Made by a program: the position numbers and the translations under genes. From Agaricus subrufescens (lineage: Eukaryota > Basidiomycota > Agaricomycetes > Agaricales > Agaricaceae): 64,000 nucleotides of DNA. Positions 36,158 through 48,498 of the stretch are shown in pieces. The DNA lies in the NCBI GenBank assembly GCA_029945375.1, contig CM057057.1, forward strand, positions 248,001 to 312,000, read 5' to 3'. The notes under the pieces are model-generated. The model saw only the letters and a list, made by a program, of their open reading frames with translations. It searched no databases and had not been told where the DNA came from. Numbering within the stretch: position 1 is the first letter of the stretch; the number at the start of each line of letters is the position of its first letter.

Positions 36158-36696
36158 TTAGCTTGGCCTTGCTGATATGCGAACCCGCCGCTCCTCTTGC
36201 CGAGACAGCAGATGCCCACCCTGTGCCCAACTATAGACATCTGAAATGCTGAAGTTGACGTGAGCACCCGATTTATGTCCACCCACACCAAATCTGAGCA
36301 AAAATCTTGACTGTATGAGTGCATCTTGAAAGAATGATACGCGAATATCGGTAAATTTCTCAACCGAGTTGCCCTGGTTGCCATTGAATAACCACGCAAA
36401 CCAACCTGGGCTGCCTAATTTTTGTCGTAGGAGTATCAGAATCACGGCATGGTGATACTAAACCGATCAGGTATGTTCAAACCCCTTGAAGCCCGGCACA
36501 GGCCGTCTGCAGGTCTGATCTTAAGTGTAATTAGTTTATCATCATATTCAAGGGCAAACGCCTGTAGACGAGGGATCCTTATCACATTTTCATTTATCAG
36601 GATGTCAGAATTCTTGAACTTGTGGCGAGAAAAATATATCCTAAATTTGGCTCCTGGTCTTTTAATGGTATGCTTTAAGAGGTAAAGAACATCCAT
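36158..36696 (-). CDS. Hypothetical protein, 156 aa
   Basis: Two exons (36696-36483 and 36414-36158) join in phase across a 68-nt intron. The product starts MDVLYLLKHTIKRPGAKFRI and continues IRIPRLQAFALEYDDKLITL, GSPGWFAWLFNGNQGNSVEK, FTDIRVSFFQDALIQSRFLL and VNFSISDVYSWAQGGHLLSR, ending with a basic tail. It has no signal peptide or membrane segment and I do not recognise the family. It is transcribed away from the F-box-like gene, with only 94 bases between the two start codons, so they probably share a promoter. The phase-consistent intron and protein-like composition support a real gene. Confidence 0.5.
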
Positions 36697-36790
36697 CAAG
36701 AAAAGAGTCTTACACGTGAACAAATGATCCCCTCATCATTCACGGTGTTGCTCTACCCCTGTTACCAATGTTCCCCATCTGAGCGGCCAT

Positions 36791-37885
36791 ATGCTCACTA
36801 CGGGAGGCTTCGCATGTTTTCCTCGGTTTCCTACGGACATTCAGCGCCAGGTTTTTGAGGAGGCTTACGAGGAATCCGGTCGTGAAGCCACACACATTGC
36901 CCTCGTGTCTCGGCAGGTACAGTCGTGGTAAGGCCGTGTTTCTCTTCCGTCACAAGGGCGCCGTTGAACCCTCGAAACAAGGATCGAACCTCTCATGTAC
37001 CAATGCATCTCCCTCAACCACCACACTTATATCAAGGCTGCTAGCCAACAGCTCCAGCAATTCCTCACGACTCTCCGAGATGGCACCAAACCCAAGGAGT
37101 TCTACACCAAATTTGTTACCCACATATTCGTGGATGATTTACGAAATGAAACGTTCTCTCGCGACTTTCTCCCACTGTGCTCAAACCTGTCCAGCCTGGC
37201 ATGTTGGATTGATAGAAACCCACTGAACCTGCCGAGACTCGAGTCCATACTCTCTCCCCACGCCCGCCCATCCTCGACTCTCCGAAGGTTCTCCGTCTAT
37301 TGGGGGTCTTTACCCTCCAGATATCAGTCCTTCCACCATCTCTTGTATCGAAACCTAACCCATCTCGACCTCGACTTTCAACCGAAAGTACCTTGGGAAG
37401 AACTTACCTCTCTTGAGAATCTTTCACATTTCCACCTGGATTGCATAGCGCCTTTCATGGAACAGAAACCACAAGAGGCAGCTATCCAACTTGATTTAAT
37501 AATTCACACCCTCCTTCCCTATTTCCCTCCTCGTTTACGATGTTTCGTCTTACTGGCTCCCCAACAAATCATCACCGGACTTGTCATGGATAGTTTGCGG
37601 GACGACCACCTAGGATATCAATCTTTCTCCAAACTTATTTCTGGAGACTATGACGATCGGATTGTGTTGGGATCATCTGGAGGAATAGGACTACCGCCAT
37701 CATCATTTTTTAGTCCCGGCGCACACGAAGATCCTTTTCGCTACATTGTACCGGTACCCTACGAGTTGGGTGCCTGGACATACTTGCCACGAGGCAAGAT
37801 GGATTTCTGGATGGAAGCCGATAACATCATTTCAAATCGTAGACAAAACTTGTCTCGTTCAGGAGACAGGCGGCAGCCACGATGA
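36791..37885 (+). CDS. F-box-like protein
   Basis: Exons 36791-36927 and 36982-37885 join in phase (W split across the 54-nt intron) to 346 residues. The start MLTTGGFACFPRFPTDIQRQ leads into VFEEAYEESGREATHIALVS and RQVQSWIEPLMYQCISL, the usual mushroom F-box-like pattern (P-x-DI-x-R-x-VFE then L-VSR-V-W-EPLMY). The remainder has leucine-rich segments (LTHLDLDFQPKVPWEELTSL, ENLSHFHLDCI) that could form a substrate-binding surface. F-box proteins present substrates to SCF ubiquitin ligases through Skp1; large, fast-evolving families occur in Agaricomycetes. Substrate unknown. Confidence 0.7.
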
Positions 37886-38560
37886 GTGGGTAATTCACAT
37901 GATATCTGGATGATTCTTTGATGGACCCAACTATAGACAGGGATTTGCGCTCGGTTTGCAGATGCGATGGCGGCGCGCCCCTTTTTCGTGCGTGTTTCAT
38001 GTTCAGAAGATTGGTCTACAAGTAGTCTGATTGAAATGGAAGGTTCATAACTTCATAGAGCCGAATATAGTGTGATTCCTTTCATAACAAGTAGACCCAA
38101 TAGTCGGTTCTAGTGCTCGAGCTACGCTCGCGGTATTTCCAGAGTCGTTCCCATCAAAATATTGGGGCGGACTCACTCCCATACCGCTCATCCACATTGA
38201 ATGAGTCAAGTCAAGTTGACTCGACAGTCCTTGCCCTGATCTAGAGTTTGCCGGCTCTTGTATTTTCTCTCCGATTTTAACTGATATCCCCATGGGATGG
38301 AAGGTGTTAACCTAGATCGGTATGATCTATGATGTTTATATGATGCCGTATGTGATGCACTGCCCGGCGTTAGGAATGCTGTCCTCCGCTTCGTCACGAA
38401 CTTTGACTGCATCTCAAACCACCACTATAAATGTAGTTTTGTCACAAAATGAATGTATTACAAACATTTCCGGGAGCCATTCTACTTGTGGATAACTATA
38501 ACACTATGAGCGATATCTAAAGGCATATAAAAACGCTACTCTCCATGCAAGGGCAGAACC
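37886..38560 (+). promoter_or_regulatory. Spacer and P450 promoter
   Basis: No coding frame is supported. A TATA box, TATAAAAA, lies at 38526-38533, only 28 bases before the P450 ATG, so the 5' leader would be very short or the true start of transcription lies further upstream. Confidence 0.4.
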
Positions 38561-40636
38561 ATGAGTTGCATTCACTTCGATTTTTCCTGTGCGGTGCTGG
38601 CCGCGGCCGGTCTTATAACTGGATTATATGTTTGGAAATTGGTTGACTTTATCCCATCTCGCTCTCTTCCTCTTCCTCCTGGTCCAAAAGGCCACTGGTT
38701 TTTTGGAATAAAAAACCAACTACCTCGGAAGGAACCATGGAAAGTCTATGCTTCCTGGGCTCAATCATATTCTGGTAACTAATTTAAAAAAAATTGTGTC
38801 ACGTTGTTCTATTGCTGAAAAGAAGCCAGAACCCGTTATTTCATTTCCAGTTTATAACCGAACAGTGATCGTCGCAAACGACCTTCAGTCTGTGTCGGAT
38901 CTATTGGAACGAAGAGCTGGTAACACATCTGATCGACCTGAGCTATACATGTCCCATCATGTTTGTGGACGGTCAAAAACGGTTTTCAATATCACTTCCC
39001 AGGACCCCAAATTCAAAGTATACCGAAAATTGTTGCAACAAGGGCTTGGGCTTAGATCAACAAAGACATACTGGCCGACATTACAAGAAGAACTCGAAAC
39101 CTTTCTTCGTGGCCTTGCAGAATCTCCTCAAGATTATGTTCGACATGTTCGCAGGTGAGTTGACTGTGGGATGGATCTATTCTTAGTGCCTATCACCGAC
39201 GAGCATCTTAGAAATTTCGTTGGTGTCATCATGCGGGTTACATACGGCTATTCTATAGCCAGTCTTGATGACCTCTTCGTTAAAGTTGCCGAGGAGACAG
39301 TTGCGATCACCGATAAAACAATGGCGAATGGCTCCTGGCTCGTCGATTATTATCCGATTGGTAAGTTCTCTGCAACGTGGTCCTCCCCTTTTAGTAAGCG
39401 CCCCATCTGGCAGTTCGCTACCTCCCTTCTTTTTTCCCCGGAGGTGACTTCAAACGCAAGGGAAGAGTATGGAGGGACCGGCTACGTTACCTGTCCGATG
39501 TTCCCCACCAATGGGTAAAAAATCAAATGGTACGCTCCTATTCTCAAGTTCTCCTGAGATAACCCATGCTGACCCATTGTTTCGCTTAAGGTCTCCGGCA
39601 ATTACTCTGCGTCCTTTAGCTCTTCTCTCCTTTCGAAAGATGGCGTGCCTGTTAGTCAAGAGGAAGAGGACATGATCCAATGGTGTGCGGGCGGGCTATA
39701 TGTGGGGGCTTCTGACACAGTGAGTCAGACCCTTATTTCCAAATGAATCATGATGCTCAACATCTAGAACCGTTGGCTATCTCGGCCACAGACGGTGTCG
39801 GCTATTACGTCTTTCGTCCTTCTGATGGCTCTGCATCCTGACGCCCAAGGTCGCGCCCAAGCCGAGATTGACGAGATCTGTGGGCGGGATCAAGCACCAC
39901 AACCAGCACAACTTGGGTCTTTGACTTACCTCCTTGCTGTGTTGAAAGAGGTGCTGCGGTACGCGCCCGTCGGTAACCTTGGTACGCCAAACTTCACTTC
40001 ACTTCATGATACATTCGGTGACATTGATCCACCATATAAATAGCCCTACCACATAGAGTGATTGAAGAGGACGACTATCATGGCTATAGAATACCGAAAG
40101 GGGCAACTATTATGGGGAATGTCTGGTACGTTAAGAGGCCCTAGGCTTTGTCTCCGGTCTCACGAGATTCATCTTTTTATTCAGGGCAATAATGCACGAC
40201 CCCTTACTATTCCCAAACCCCGATGTATTCTCTCCAGAACGCTTTTTGGAGGTATCATTTCAGGACCAACAATCATCGTCATCACCAACTACGCCATTAA
40301 CACCACTACAACCGGATCCGAGGCAATGGGCATTTGGTTTTGGGCGACGAGCTTGTCCAGGTTGATATCATGTTTCGACCGATCCGATTTCACCTGGCTC
40401 AATGTCCTAATTTTTCTCAGGGACGCACTTCGCCGAAACGTCATTACTCCTTGTAATGGCTGGAATCTTATCCAGATTTAATATTGGACTACCGCCCAAC
40501 ACAGCTCGTCCTAAAATATCATTTACCACTGGAATACTCAGGTATGTTATTGTGCTGGTATTACAACTTAATCATTGACTCAGTCTCGTGTAGCCACGTA
40601 GAACCGTTCAATATTTGCATAACGCCGCGCGCGTAA
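38561..40636 (+). CDS. Cytochrome P450 monooxygenase
   Basis: Ten exons join in phase from ATG 38561 to TAA 40634-40636, without a stop. An N-terminal membrane anchor ([19 protein letters not shown]) is followed by the proline hinge [12 protein letters not shown]. The core has the I-helix oxygen-binding [12 protein letters not shown], the K-helix ExxR in KEVLRYAP, the PERF-region FSPERFLE, the heme loop [10 protein letters not shown] with its Cys ligand, and the end [14 protein letters not shown]. It is a class II ER-membrane P450 that would use NADPH-P450 reductase. All catalytic positions are present. It resembles the many Agaricomycete P450s annotated as O-methylsterigmatocystin-oxidoreductase-like, but a CYP family cannot be assigned by eye. 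No biosynthetic backbone gene lies next to it, so the substrate is open. Confidence 0.93.
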
Positions 40637-41022
40637 CCTTAAACCTATTTTTTTTCACAAGAACTAAGTTATGCGGGATATAACGCTATCGTATTTATTT
40701 GATAATACCTGTTTAATCCATTAGACTATATCCTATATATATATAAATCGCAAACTAATATTTTTCCTGATCTACCTCCTTGGGAACATGGCTGATTCGA
40801 TACAGCTTCGGCTGTGTTGAATTAGATAGCTGCAGGGTAAGCACATACTAAGCACATCACGGTGACTATGAGCAACCCTGAGGCATGATGAACCATGCAT
40901 TTCGTACATTTATTGATTCTACTTGATGTGTGAGAGCGGGCTGATGGTTGTACAGATATCCAAAATTGTAAAAATGGGTGAGAAAAGGGATACGAGTTCA
41001 CGAAAGGTTCTATCCAGCAATC
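40637..41022. other. AT-rich intergenic spacer
   Basis: Between the P450 and the convergent Atg14-like gene. It includes a run of TATATATATATAAA near 40733. No coding sequence or recognisable terminator beyond AT richness. Confidence 0.5.
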
Positions 41023-42765
41023 CTAATCGAGTCCAAAATCTTCGTCGACCAAGTCCCAGTCATCTTCGGCTTCTTCAGGGATCTTCTCCGATGCAAATGT
41101 GCTATGGCCAGAGACGGTCTTCCCTCCGACCGTGCCCGAGCCAGCCCGGTTAGAGCGCGCAGAGGTTGATACCGCAGCCCGAGATGGCCGCGAACGGGTA
41201 GCAGGATTAACGCTCGTCGCTTGTAAAAGCTGTGCAAAGTCCAGAGGAAATAGAACGGGAGTTGGCGGAGGCAGAAGCGGTGTTGCCTCATGTGACTTCC
41301 TAAATGAGGCAAATATCGTTTTCAGAGTGCAAGAAAGTAAAAGCAGAACTAACCTTCCGAGATCTGAACTACAACAGACACTCCATAGGTTACTTAAAAC
41401 ATCGCCGACCTGACTGAGTGGCACTTCCACGTTCTGCGTCCAAGCCAGATATGATACGTCATATAGTAACATCGCCAAAGCGGTAGTAAATGACGACTGG
41501 GGCTGTTCTGGGGGTAGCGAATCAATGTATGATTCACTTATGGGAGTGTCATCCGGTAAGCTGGTAGGTGTCCGTTGGGCCGCGGCAGAGGACCTGGGAC
41601 TATTTGAGGATGAAGAAGAGGAGTTCTGCGTTGAGACGACGGGCACGGACGACAAATGGAGAGGGTGCTTCTTATACCATCTAGAGCGGAATAATTCATT
41701 TCGTTAGCTGCGTTTTCCAACAAGGAGCTGTAGAAAGAGTACTTAGCCCATCCCCCACTTTCGCCGCCTTTAATGGCTCCGATGAAAGGTTGCCCAACAC
41801 CTAGCTTCTTTCCGCTCCATGAAATCTCGAACGGTAACTTGATGCCGAGGTAAAAGGTTAGTAATGATAGAAAATGAACCGTATGTGTGATGACCGCATT
41901 GATATGATCAGGGGGATATCCTATAACGATAGCATCAATGATTGCAATGATACCACAACAGTATTGGCCGTATGCAGCGGCGCGCTGAGACAGGAGGGAA
42001 AACAGGCGACTAGTGATAAGAATATAGTTGAAATGAAATAAACACAGAGAGCCACAGATTCTGGGCCCGGCTGTGTTGGATGTTTCTAGAAGGAAAGGAC
42101 GGGAGGATACTTACGCCGTATATCTCCGGGGACTGGTAGGATCAAATCTCCTATCGTCCACTCGCCTTTTGTACCAGACTTGCCTCCGATGGGCGGTCTA
42201 CCACCAACTTCTACGACATTGAAAACCTCCACGAGCTCTTGAACCAAACCGGAGCGGGCACGAGCGACAGTTGCAGAGAGACTGACAAGTTCTTGCGCTT
42301 CTCGTGAGATGCCAATTGGCTGAGGTGAAGGCCTGGAAGGTTGGAGTTTTGCTGCTGAAAGAGTTCTACGTCGAGAGGCTAGAGACTCGCGAAGGGCCCG
42401 AAGACGGTCTCGCTCTAGTTTAGGATATTAAGCCTAGAATTTCTGCTTTACAGCACAGTAAACATACTCTTGTCATTGTCCTTCCGCAGTCTTGCAAGCC
42501 CTTCGGTCAAATCATCTACTTTCCTCTGATACCTCGCAGCCCGTGCACGAGGTGCCCGATTCAGGTCTATGTGACCAAGAGCCCGAGCAGCCTTAGCGAT
42601 CTGTTCGTCCCGGTCATCAGCGAAATGTTGTGTTTGATGACGAAAGTCCCTGAGGCTTCGACAAAGTTAGACAGATGTTTCGTGAATTTTGAGAACATAC
42701 TGTGTCTTTAGACAACTTTCACAGAAAAACTGGCGGTGGACTTGTTCACATATTTTGCAATCCAT
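41023..42765 (-). CDS. Atg14/Vps38 (UVRAG)-like subunit of PI3-kinase complex
   Basis: Seven exons join in phase from ATG 42765. The start MDCKICEQVHRQFFCESCLK carries the paired CxxC cysteines typical of Atg14 and UVRAG proteins. A coiled coil follows (ARAARYQRKVDDLTEGLARL, DRLRALRESLASRRRTL), then WTIGDLILPVPGDIRR. Across a 194-nt intron (41921-42114) comes YPPDHINAVITHTVHFLSLL, then YLGIKLPFEISW and a Ser-rich loop (NSSSSSSNSPRSSAA). The end reads EDDWDLVDEDFGLD. These subunits bind Atg6/Beclin and direct the Vps34 lipid kinase to autophagosomes (Atg14) or endosomes (Vps38/UVRAG). The choice between the two cannot be made from sequence alone. Mushroom orthologues usually carry this domain under both names. 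Confidence 0.88.
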
Positions 42766-44581
42766 CAATGTCGAGGTTCAGAGCAGAATCCATGTAGTAT
42801 TATGTAATAAATTCCAAGGGAGCAGCACAACGTTATTTCTGTCCGCATTAACGTCATTGTCTACCCCTCTGAATTATCCAAACCGAATAGCAATGAGGCA
42901 GGCACAGTGTCATCACAGTCTGCTAAGTATAGTTGTTATCTTTTGTGCTCGGATGCGTAGAGTTACAGAACTCCTATAGAGGGGACATTCTGCAAATCGG
43001 CTTGTACAAAGTAGTGACAGTGCAGTACACCATCACTCTAGTAACGAAATCATCGATACATATCTACGGCTCACGTCGCATGTCATCCTCAAACTGCCCA
43101 CTCTAACGAAATGTTTGTCCCTCAGGAGCCTATCGCAACTTATATCCCTTTCGGAAAACTAACCCCATTAGAAATGTGCTGCGAGTAGAGGGTTCTTGTT
43201 CTCTGGTGATATATGTGATACTCGAGGTTCGCAGAAGGTTCATGACTCATGTAAATTTCCTACCTGCATGTTGGCTAATCATTGGTGTGATTATGTCTGA
43301 TCATCAGAAGATGGGCTTGGAAGAAACTTCGCGTCCATTTCAGGATAGGACCTCGAGAGTGCGTGTATCAGGTTAGATTCTTACCTTGCCAGCATTCGCG
43401 GTTCCAGGCTTAACTGCAATTTCTCAAGTGAAAAGCGGAAGAAACATAATCAGTATAGAATGGTTGCTTGATCGTTGTATGTGCTGTCCTATGGCACAGG
43501 CGACAGCCACAAACCCGAATGTCAAGGCTTTGGTTGAGCGCAGGAATTCTACAACCACATGGGTGGAAAATTACGGTTGTGTCATTACTGTATACCCATA
43601 CCCATAAGGGCTAACCCAACCAATCCCTTCAATCCTTCCCACCTGATATTACTATCCAACTTTTCGAGAAAATGATCACACAGCGCATGAGATTCTCGAT
43701 TTCTCATGTAACGACGTTCCGTTCGAGCTTTCCATTTCCAACTACCTTGGCATGTGAAATCGGGTTCCCTTACTTGCAGTTACAGTGATCCGGTGTCCCG
43801 TGATCCGAGATTTACCCCTCGAATCCGGCGTTTGGACGGTTGGCTCATTCCCCAGGGGATATGCACTATCTAACATGGTACGACGTTCCAAAGCAGAGCC
43901 GAGTCTGAGCTACTAATTGCCACATTAAGCATGCGGGCACGGGGCTATACATTCATATCATATCACGATGATGTTATATCATCACATCATATCATTTGCT
44001 CGAAGTTATATCAGAGGATACAGTCACAAGGTACAAGGATACCCCTATAAAACGGATGGATGTCTCAGGGTTCGGGGGAAAGAAACGATCCTTCGAACCG
44101 TATGTTATTGGAATAGGACGGCGATGAGAATTCGGCCTTCGGTTACAGTAGAAAGCGCTTCCTCGAATATGTGTGGGATCCGTTCACTCTATTCTATCCA
44201 TTTAATTTGATTGTGGTCTCCGCGAAACCCATTGCATTGACGGCTGACATGCGTAGTAATGCGACCCTGAGGCCCGAGATCAATCCCGAGATTAACAATG
44301 ACGACAACGGCTCGAGCCAAACCAAGGTGTTTTCGGTTTTTACTCCCACCTTTACGTCAAATGAATGTGACAGGTGCCAGATTCTTGTCCCAGCGATGTC
44401 CTGTTCCTGGTGCACCTTACAAGCTGGGTGGCTACCGGCTAACCCCTTCACCACCCTCGGTTTGGAATATGTAATTAGGATCAGCTGATCCGGTGGTCGG
44501 CCGGAACGCCACAACAGGCCCGGCTTATATAGTTCTTCGTTGGCAAGGTGTATCTCCGCCTTTCTTCTGCCCACGGTGCAT
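42766..44581. other. Intergenic region, 1.8 kb
   Basis: No supported gene. Short frames (42689-42979, 43176-43376, 43386-43607, 43968-44210, all plus) lack motifs and do not join. Around 43950-44000 there is a short repetitive stretch of atcatatcat. The last hundreds of bases should hold the hydrolase promoter. Confidence 0.4.
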
Positions 44582-45960
44582 ATGGCTCTTCAAGTCGACT
44601 CATTCGTCTTCGACTGCCCGCCTCGAAGGGGTTCATCATGGCCTACGCTCAAGATGACAGCAAAGCGCTATAGGAGAACTGGGAAATCGCCTCCCAGAGA
44701 TGGATTAACTTTGATGTTCTTTCATTGCATAGGAGGCCGTGAGCAACTCTTACATGCGTGTCAAGACGCAAGACCAACGTCTAATCTTTGTACCTACAGA
44801 TAAAGAGCTGTGGGAGCCTGTAATTGCGCGCATCTTCCAATATGTACAAACAGATGCCGCGGAGCGTTACAAGATTCGCGAAGCTTGGGCGTTCGATTGG
44901 CCAACACATGGAGAAGCTGCTGTAATAAACAAACGCTTGCTTCAGGATCGAGGGGACTGCGTTTGTGAGTGAGCGTACTTGTGGCCCCATACCGACGTTG
45001 TTGATTTTTTGACCCGCAGCCGTATATGATTGGGTGCCTGGGATTGTCCTCTTTGTTCGATCCGAACATGTACGTGGCCATCGCCTGGTTCTTTGTGGCC
45101 ATTCTGCCGGTACAGGTGCAGCGTACGCGCTTTGTCTTCCAATTAGATCGAGAGCTCGTTGTCACCTCAACTCCCAACAGAGTTCACACCGCAGCTGAAT
45201 ACTGTTCCGACCTCTCGCATGCTGGCATCGCTGGTCTGATTCTAATAGAATCTACACTCATAACTCGCGAACTATTTAACTCCCATTTTGAGGATCGAAT
45301 GGCCCAAATGGACTTCGCGATATCCGCTACATCTTCCAGAAGAGACCAGTGGAGATCAAAGACTGAAGCATTGCAATACTTCCAAAAACGATTTCCATGG
45401 AATATGTGGGATCCTGAGAGTTTGAGACTATATGTCGTATGTACATTCCTTTTTTTTATTTTTTTAATCCCAAACATTGACATTGTTCGGATCACTTGAC
45501 GATCAGGAGCATGGCACATATCAGTTGGAGAATGGCACAGTTGCTCTAAAATGTGACAAGAAAAGAGAAGCAGAATCTTTTCCCGACGTCGACCCTTTCT
45601 TTGAGGGTATTCTAAAGGTAGGGCAGTTGTCTGGCACATTACCTATTCATGCAATATGGGGAACTCGCAACGACTTGGTGTACGTTCCCCTCTTTGTTAA
45701 ATGAAATGAAATGTAACATGTTTCTTCAGACCTGATTTCATTCAAGAGTCTCTCAACGATGCATCTCAAGGCCGTCAGATGAAATCAGTAACGAAGGTGG
45801 AAGAATGTGGGCATATGGTACGTGCCAAACTCCTCTCTCTTATCGCTAACTGTGGTATGGGTTATAGATTGTTCAGGAACAACCGTCAGGGCTTGCATTG
45901 GCCTTACACGACGTTCTGGCCACTATACCTTCTGTATATGAAGCACGATCTCGGATGTAG
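44582..45960 (+). CDS. Alpha/beta hydrolase
   Basis: The gene starts MALQVDSFVFDCPPRRGSSW. Exons 44582-44738 and 44800-about 44967 join in phase to further exons across introns near 45018, 45120-45177, 45440-45508, 45680-45730 and 45818-45867; the stop is at 45958-45960. The fold is visible: HCIGGHKELWEPVI (oxyanion loop), REAWAFDWPTHG, nucleophile elbow CGHSAGTGAA with Ser, LILIESTLIT, IWGTRNDLVPDF (probable acid) and VEECGHMIVQEQP (catalytic His). The triad looks complete. Length is about 330 residues, usual for the fungal family, sometimes named after fungal metabolite genes. The substrate is not indicated. No signal peptide, so it is probably cytosolic. Confidence 0.85.
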
Positions 45961-46804
45961 ACTGCTTTGATGTTGTTATTTTGCAATGTAGAAATCTTGA
46001 CTATCTTGAAAACTCCCTGAAAGTGATTCTTTCTGACATTGTCATGCTGATTCAAATCGTCCGATCTACTCGAGGTATTGCTACAGAAACGGATCCGTAC
46101 GTCGGTAAGTGTTTCGTCTTTCTCGCTTATCACAGATACCCTGATGGATATCTTTGGCACTCCAGGATAAAAATATATCGCGGTAATGGTGAGCAGCTAA
46201 TGCGATCACACATGATTCCTGAACCACTGCTTCCATCGGTAACATATTGAGAAACATCTGATCCCTATTGAAGTACTCACGCAGAATCTAAAATCGTCTT
46301 AGATTCTCAGGACCTGATTTGAAAAAGCTTCAGTTCCCACCAGTTATAGAGTTTTGCATATGACAAGTTTCATCACATCTGCCCCTCACCCTGAAACTGA
46401 TTCCACTCGGGCATAGATGTCATTGTCACACTGAGGAACCCCGACACCAAGGCAATAGAGACGCTGATACTGCGATTTTCACAACTTGTGATGACACACC
46501 GGTTAGTGGTAAGGTCCGGACCTAGATCGGAATCTGCGTTAAAGTACGCTCACGCCACCAATGCCCATGAGCCTAGCTGGAAGCCAATGATGAGCCTTCT
46601 GCTATAAAGTAAAGCCGATACAATACATTTTTAATGCAACTTGTAAGTCTATATGAGTGTAGGATTTCTATTTCCAATATGGAAAACATGTCATGTTATG
46701 TCTTTTGTAGCCCGTTTGTAGTACGATTTCTTCACGGAGCGGCACCGCGTCCCACTCTAAGTGGGATGATTACTGAATTCGTACGGCGTCGTGATCCGAC
46801 CATT
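45961..46804. other. Intergenic region
   Basis: 3' flank of the hydrolase followed by a spacer. Short plus-strand frames (45981-46250, 46634-46822) have no recognisable motif. The three-copy 41-bp tandem repeat begins at its right edge. Confidence 0.4.
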
Positions 46805-46927
46805 GACTCAGTTAGGGTGTAGATTTCTGCAAGCGTCACCTCTATGATTCAGTTAGGGTGTAGATTTCTGCAAGCGTCACCTCTATGATTCAGTTAGGGT
46901 GTAGATTTCTGCAAGCGTCACCTCTAT
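46805..46927. repeat. Three tandem copies of a 41-bp unit
   Basis: The unit starts gattcagttagggtgtagat and ends in gcgtcacctctat. Copies 2 and 3 are identical; copy 1 differs at its third base (gactcag). It lies 140-270 bases upstream of the first oxygenase gene and so could sit in its promoter. Confidence 0.95.
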
Positions 46928-47069
46928 TGCCTGCACTGGATTACAGAACTGTGAAGCTCAGCCGAAGTCTGATCGGAAGTTATCAGTGATGAGAGTACTT
47001 AAGAGAAGAAGAGTCAACTATGTGTTTATCATCTCTCACATCTCAGCTTCCTCTTACAAGTCGACAGAT

Positions 47070-48498
47070 ATGCCCGCTCTCGCACTCCCACCTTTCCCAG
47101 AAAATGTGCCCACTCATCCTCTTCTTGTTATTGACTTCGCTCTGCTCAAGACCAATGACCCTCAAGAAATTGATAGGTTGTGGGAAGCTGCAACCAAGCT
47201 CGGTTTTTGGTAGTAAGTAACTCGTCCGTAACTCGAGTCCAACCTTTGCAATAACATTGTTGAAAACCTCTGTTTTACCTATTTACTTTCATATGTAGCT
47301 TGAAAAACCATGGAGTAGAAGAGGAAGCGAACAAAATGTTCGAATTAGGAGTAGAAGCGATGCAACTCCCGCTAGAGGAAAAGCTCAAATTCGAACAAGG
47401 AAACGATGGAGCATCTGCGGGGTAAGTTAGTCTCACTCAACTTGCAACAATAAAAGCGTCTCATGTTTCTTGTTTAAAAAGATACAAATCAGCTGGTTCC
47501 ACCGCAGTAGATGCTGGTGGCGAGAAAGATACGGTCGAATTCTGGAACATCTCCAAAGACGATGCCCTGGCGTGGCCTTCCCACATCAACCGAACTTATC
47601 CTGACATATTGAATAACAATATGCCGATCGTCATTCGACCATTTGTTCAGAAATCAATAGAAGTCAACACAGTTATCATGAACATCTTTAATGACAAACT
47701 TGGGCTTCCAAAGGGAACATTCGAGTCATTGCATTTGTTAGAAGAACATAGTGGATGTGAAGCAAGAATCATCAAGAACCCTCCCATGCCGCATGATACT
47801 ACGAAAAGAGGCATTGGTGCCCATACTGACTTCGGTTCTTTGGTATGTCTCCGACTTGTATGAGGAAATTGATATGTGACGTTACAAATAGTCATTCCTA
47901 CATAACCGTCTTGGTGGCCTTCAAGTCCTGGCTCCTACTTCAGAGACCTGGCAATACGTCAAGGTAAATACAGAATCATCCTTCACTCTCATGATTCGAA
48001 GTAACACAAAGCTCATTTTTAGCCCCTCCCTAATCATGCAATCTGCAATGTCGGCGATGCCCTTTCCATCTTCAGTGGAGGAATTCTTCGTTCCAACATG
48101 CATCGTGTCTTGTAAGTCGTCTCTCGAACATTCAGCCTAAAACTCTCACCAAACATATTTACAGACCTCCACCTGGTGCTCAATCAGCATACGAACGCTG
48201 GTCCTTAGTCTTCTTTACTCGTCCAGGAAACAGTAAAGTCCTTCGCGCACTTATCGAGGACAGCCCTATCATAGCCGAATCTGTTTCTTCCAAACCGGAA
48301 AAGAATTTCGAAACCGGATCAACGGCTAAGGATTGGTTCGCTCGCCGGGTTAAATATCAGAGAATTGCCAATCGCAAGGTAAAGTTATAACGAATTTCAG
48401 GGAGGTGAGTTATTGACGAGTCATCGTTTCATGTGACCTAGGGGCCAGAGACGTGGATGTCCAGCCGCGGAACTGAAGCTGACCCTGCAGCTATCTGA
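47070..48498 (+). CDS. 2-oxoglutarate/Fe(II)-dependent oxygenase, tandem copy 1
   Basis: Seven exons: 47070-47212, 47299-47421, 47482-47842, 47892-47963, 48023-48111, 48165-48378, 48442-48498. About 352 residues. The N-terminal DIOX_N region (FALLKTNDPQEIDRLWEAAT, FWYLKNHG) is followed by the jelly-roll core. Iron ligands are His and Asp of AHTDFGSL and His of NMHRVLPPPG; the 2-oxoglutarate carboxylate would bind the RxS of YERWSLVFF. This is the isopenicillin N synthase/clavaminate synthase-like superfamily of oxidases, which hydroxylate or cyclise small molecules. The Met in MPALALPPFPENVPTHPLLV was chosen because copy 2 starts at the same place; an upstream Met is possible. Substrate unknown. 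Confidence 0.94.

Noticed and set aside
38045..38412. Two minus-strand frames upstream of the P450
   Set aside because: Short, mutually overlapping in different frames, without intron signals; more likely promoter or spacer sequence.
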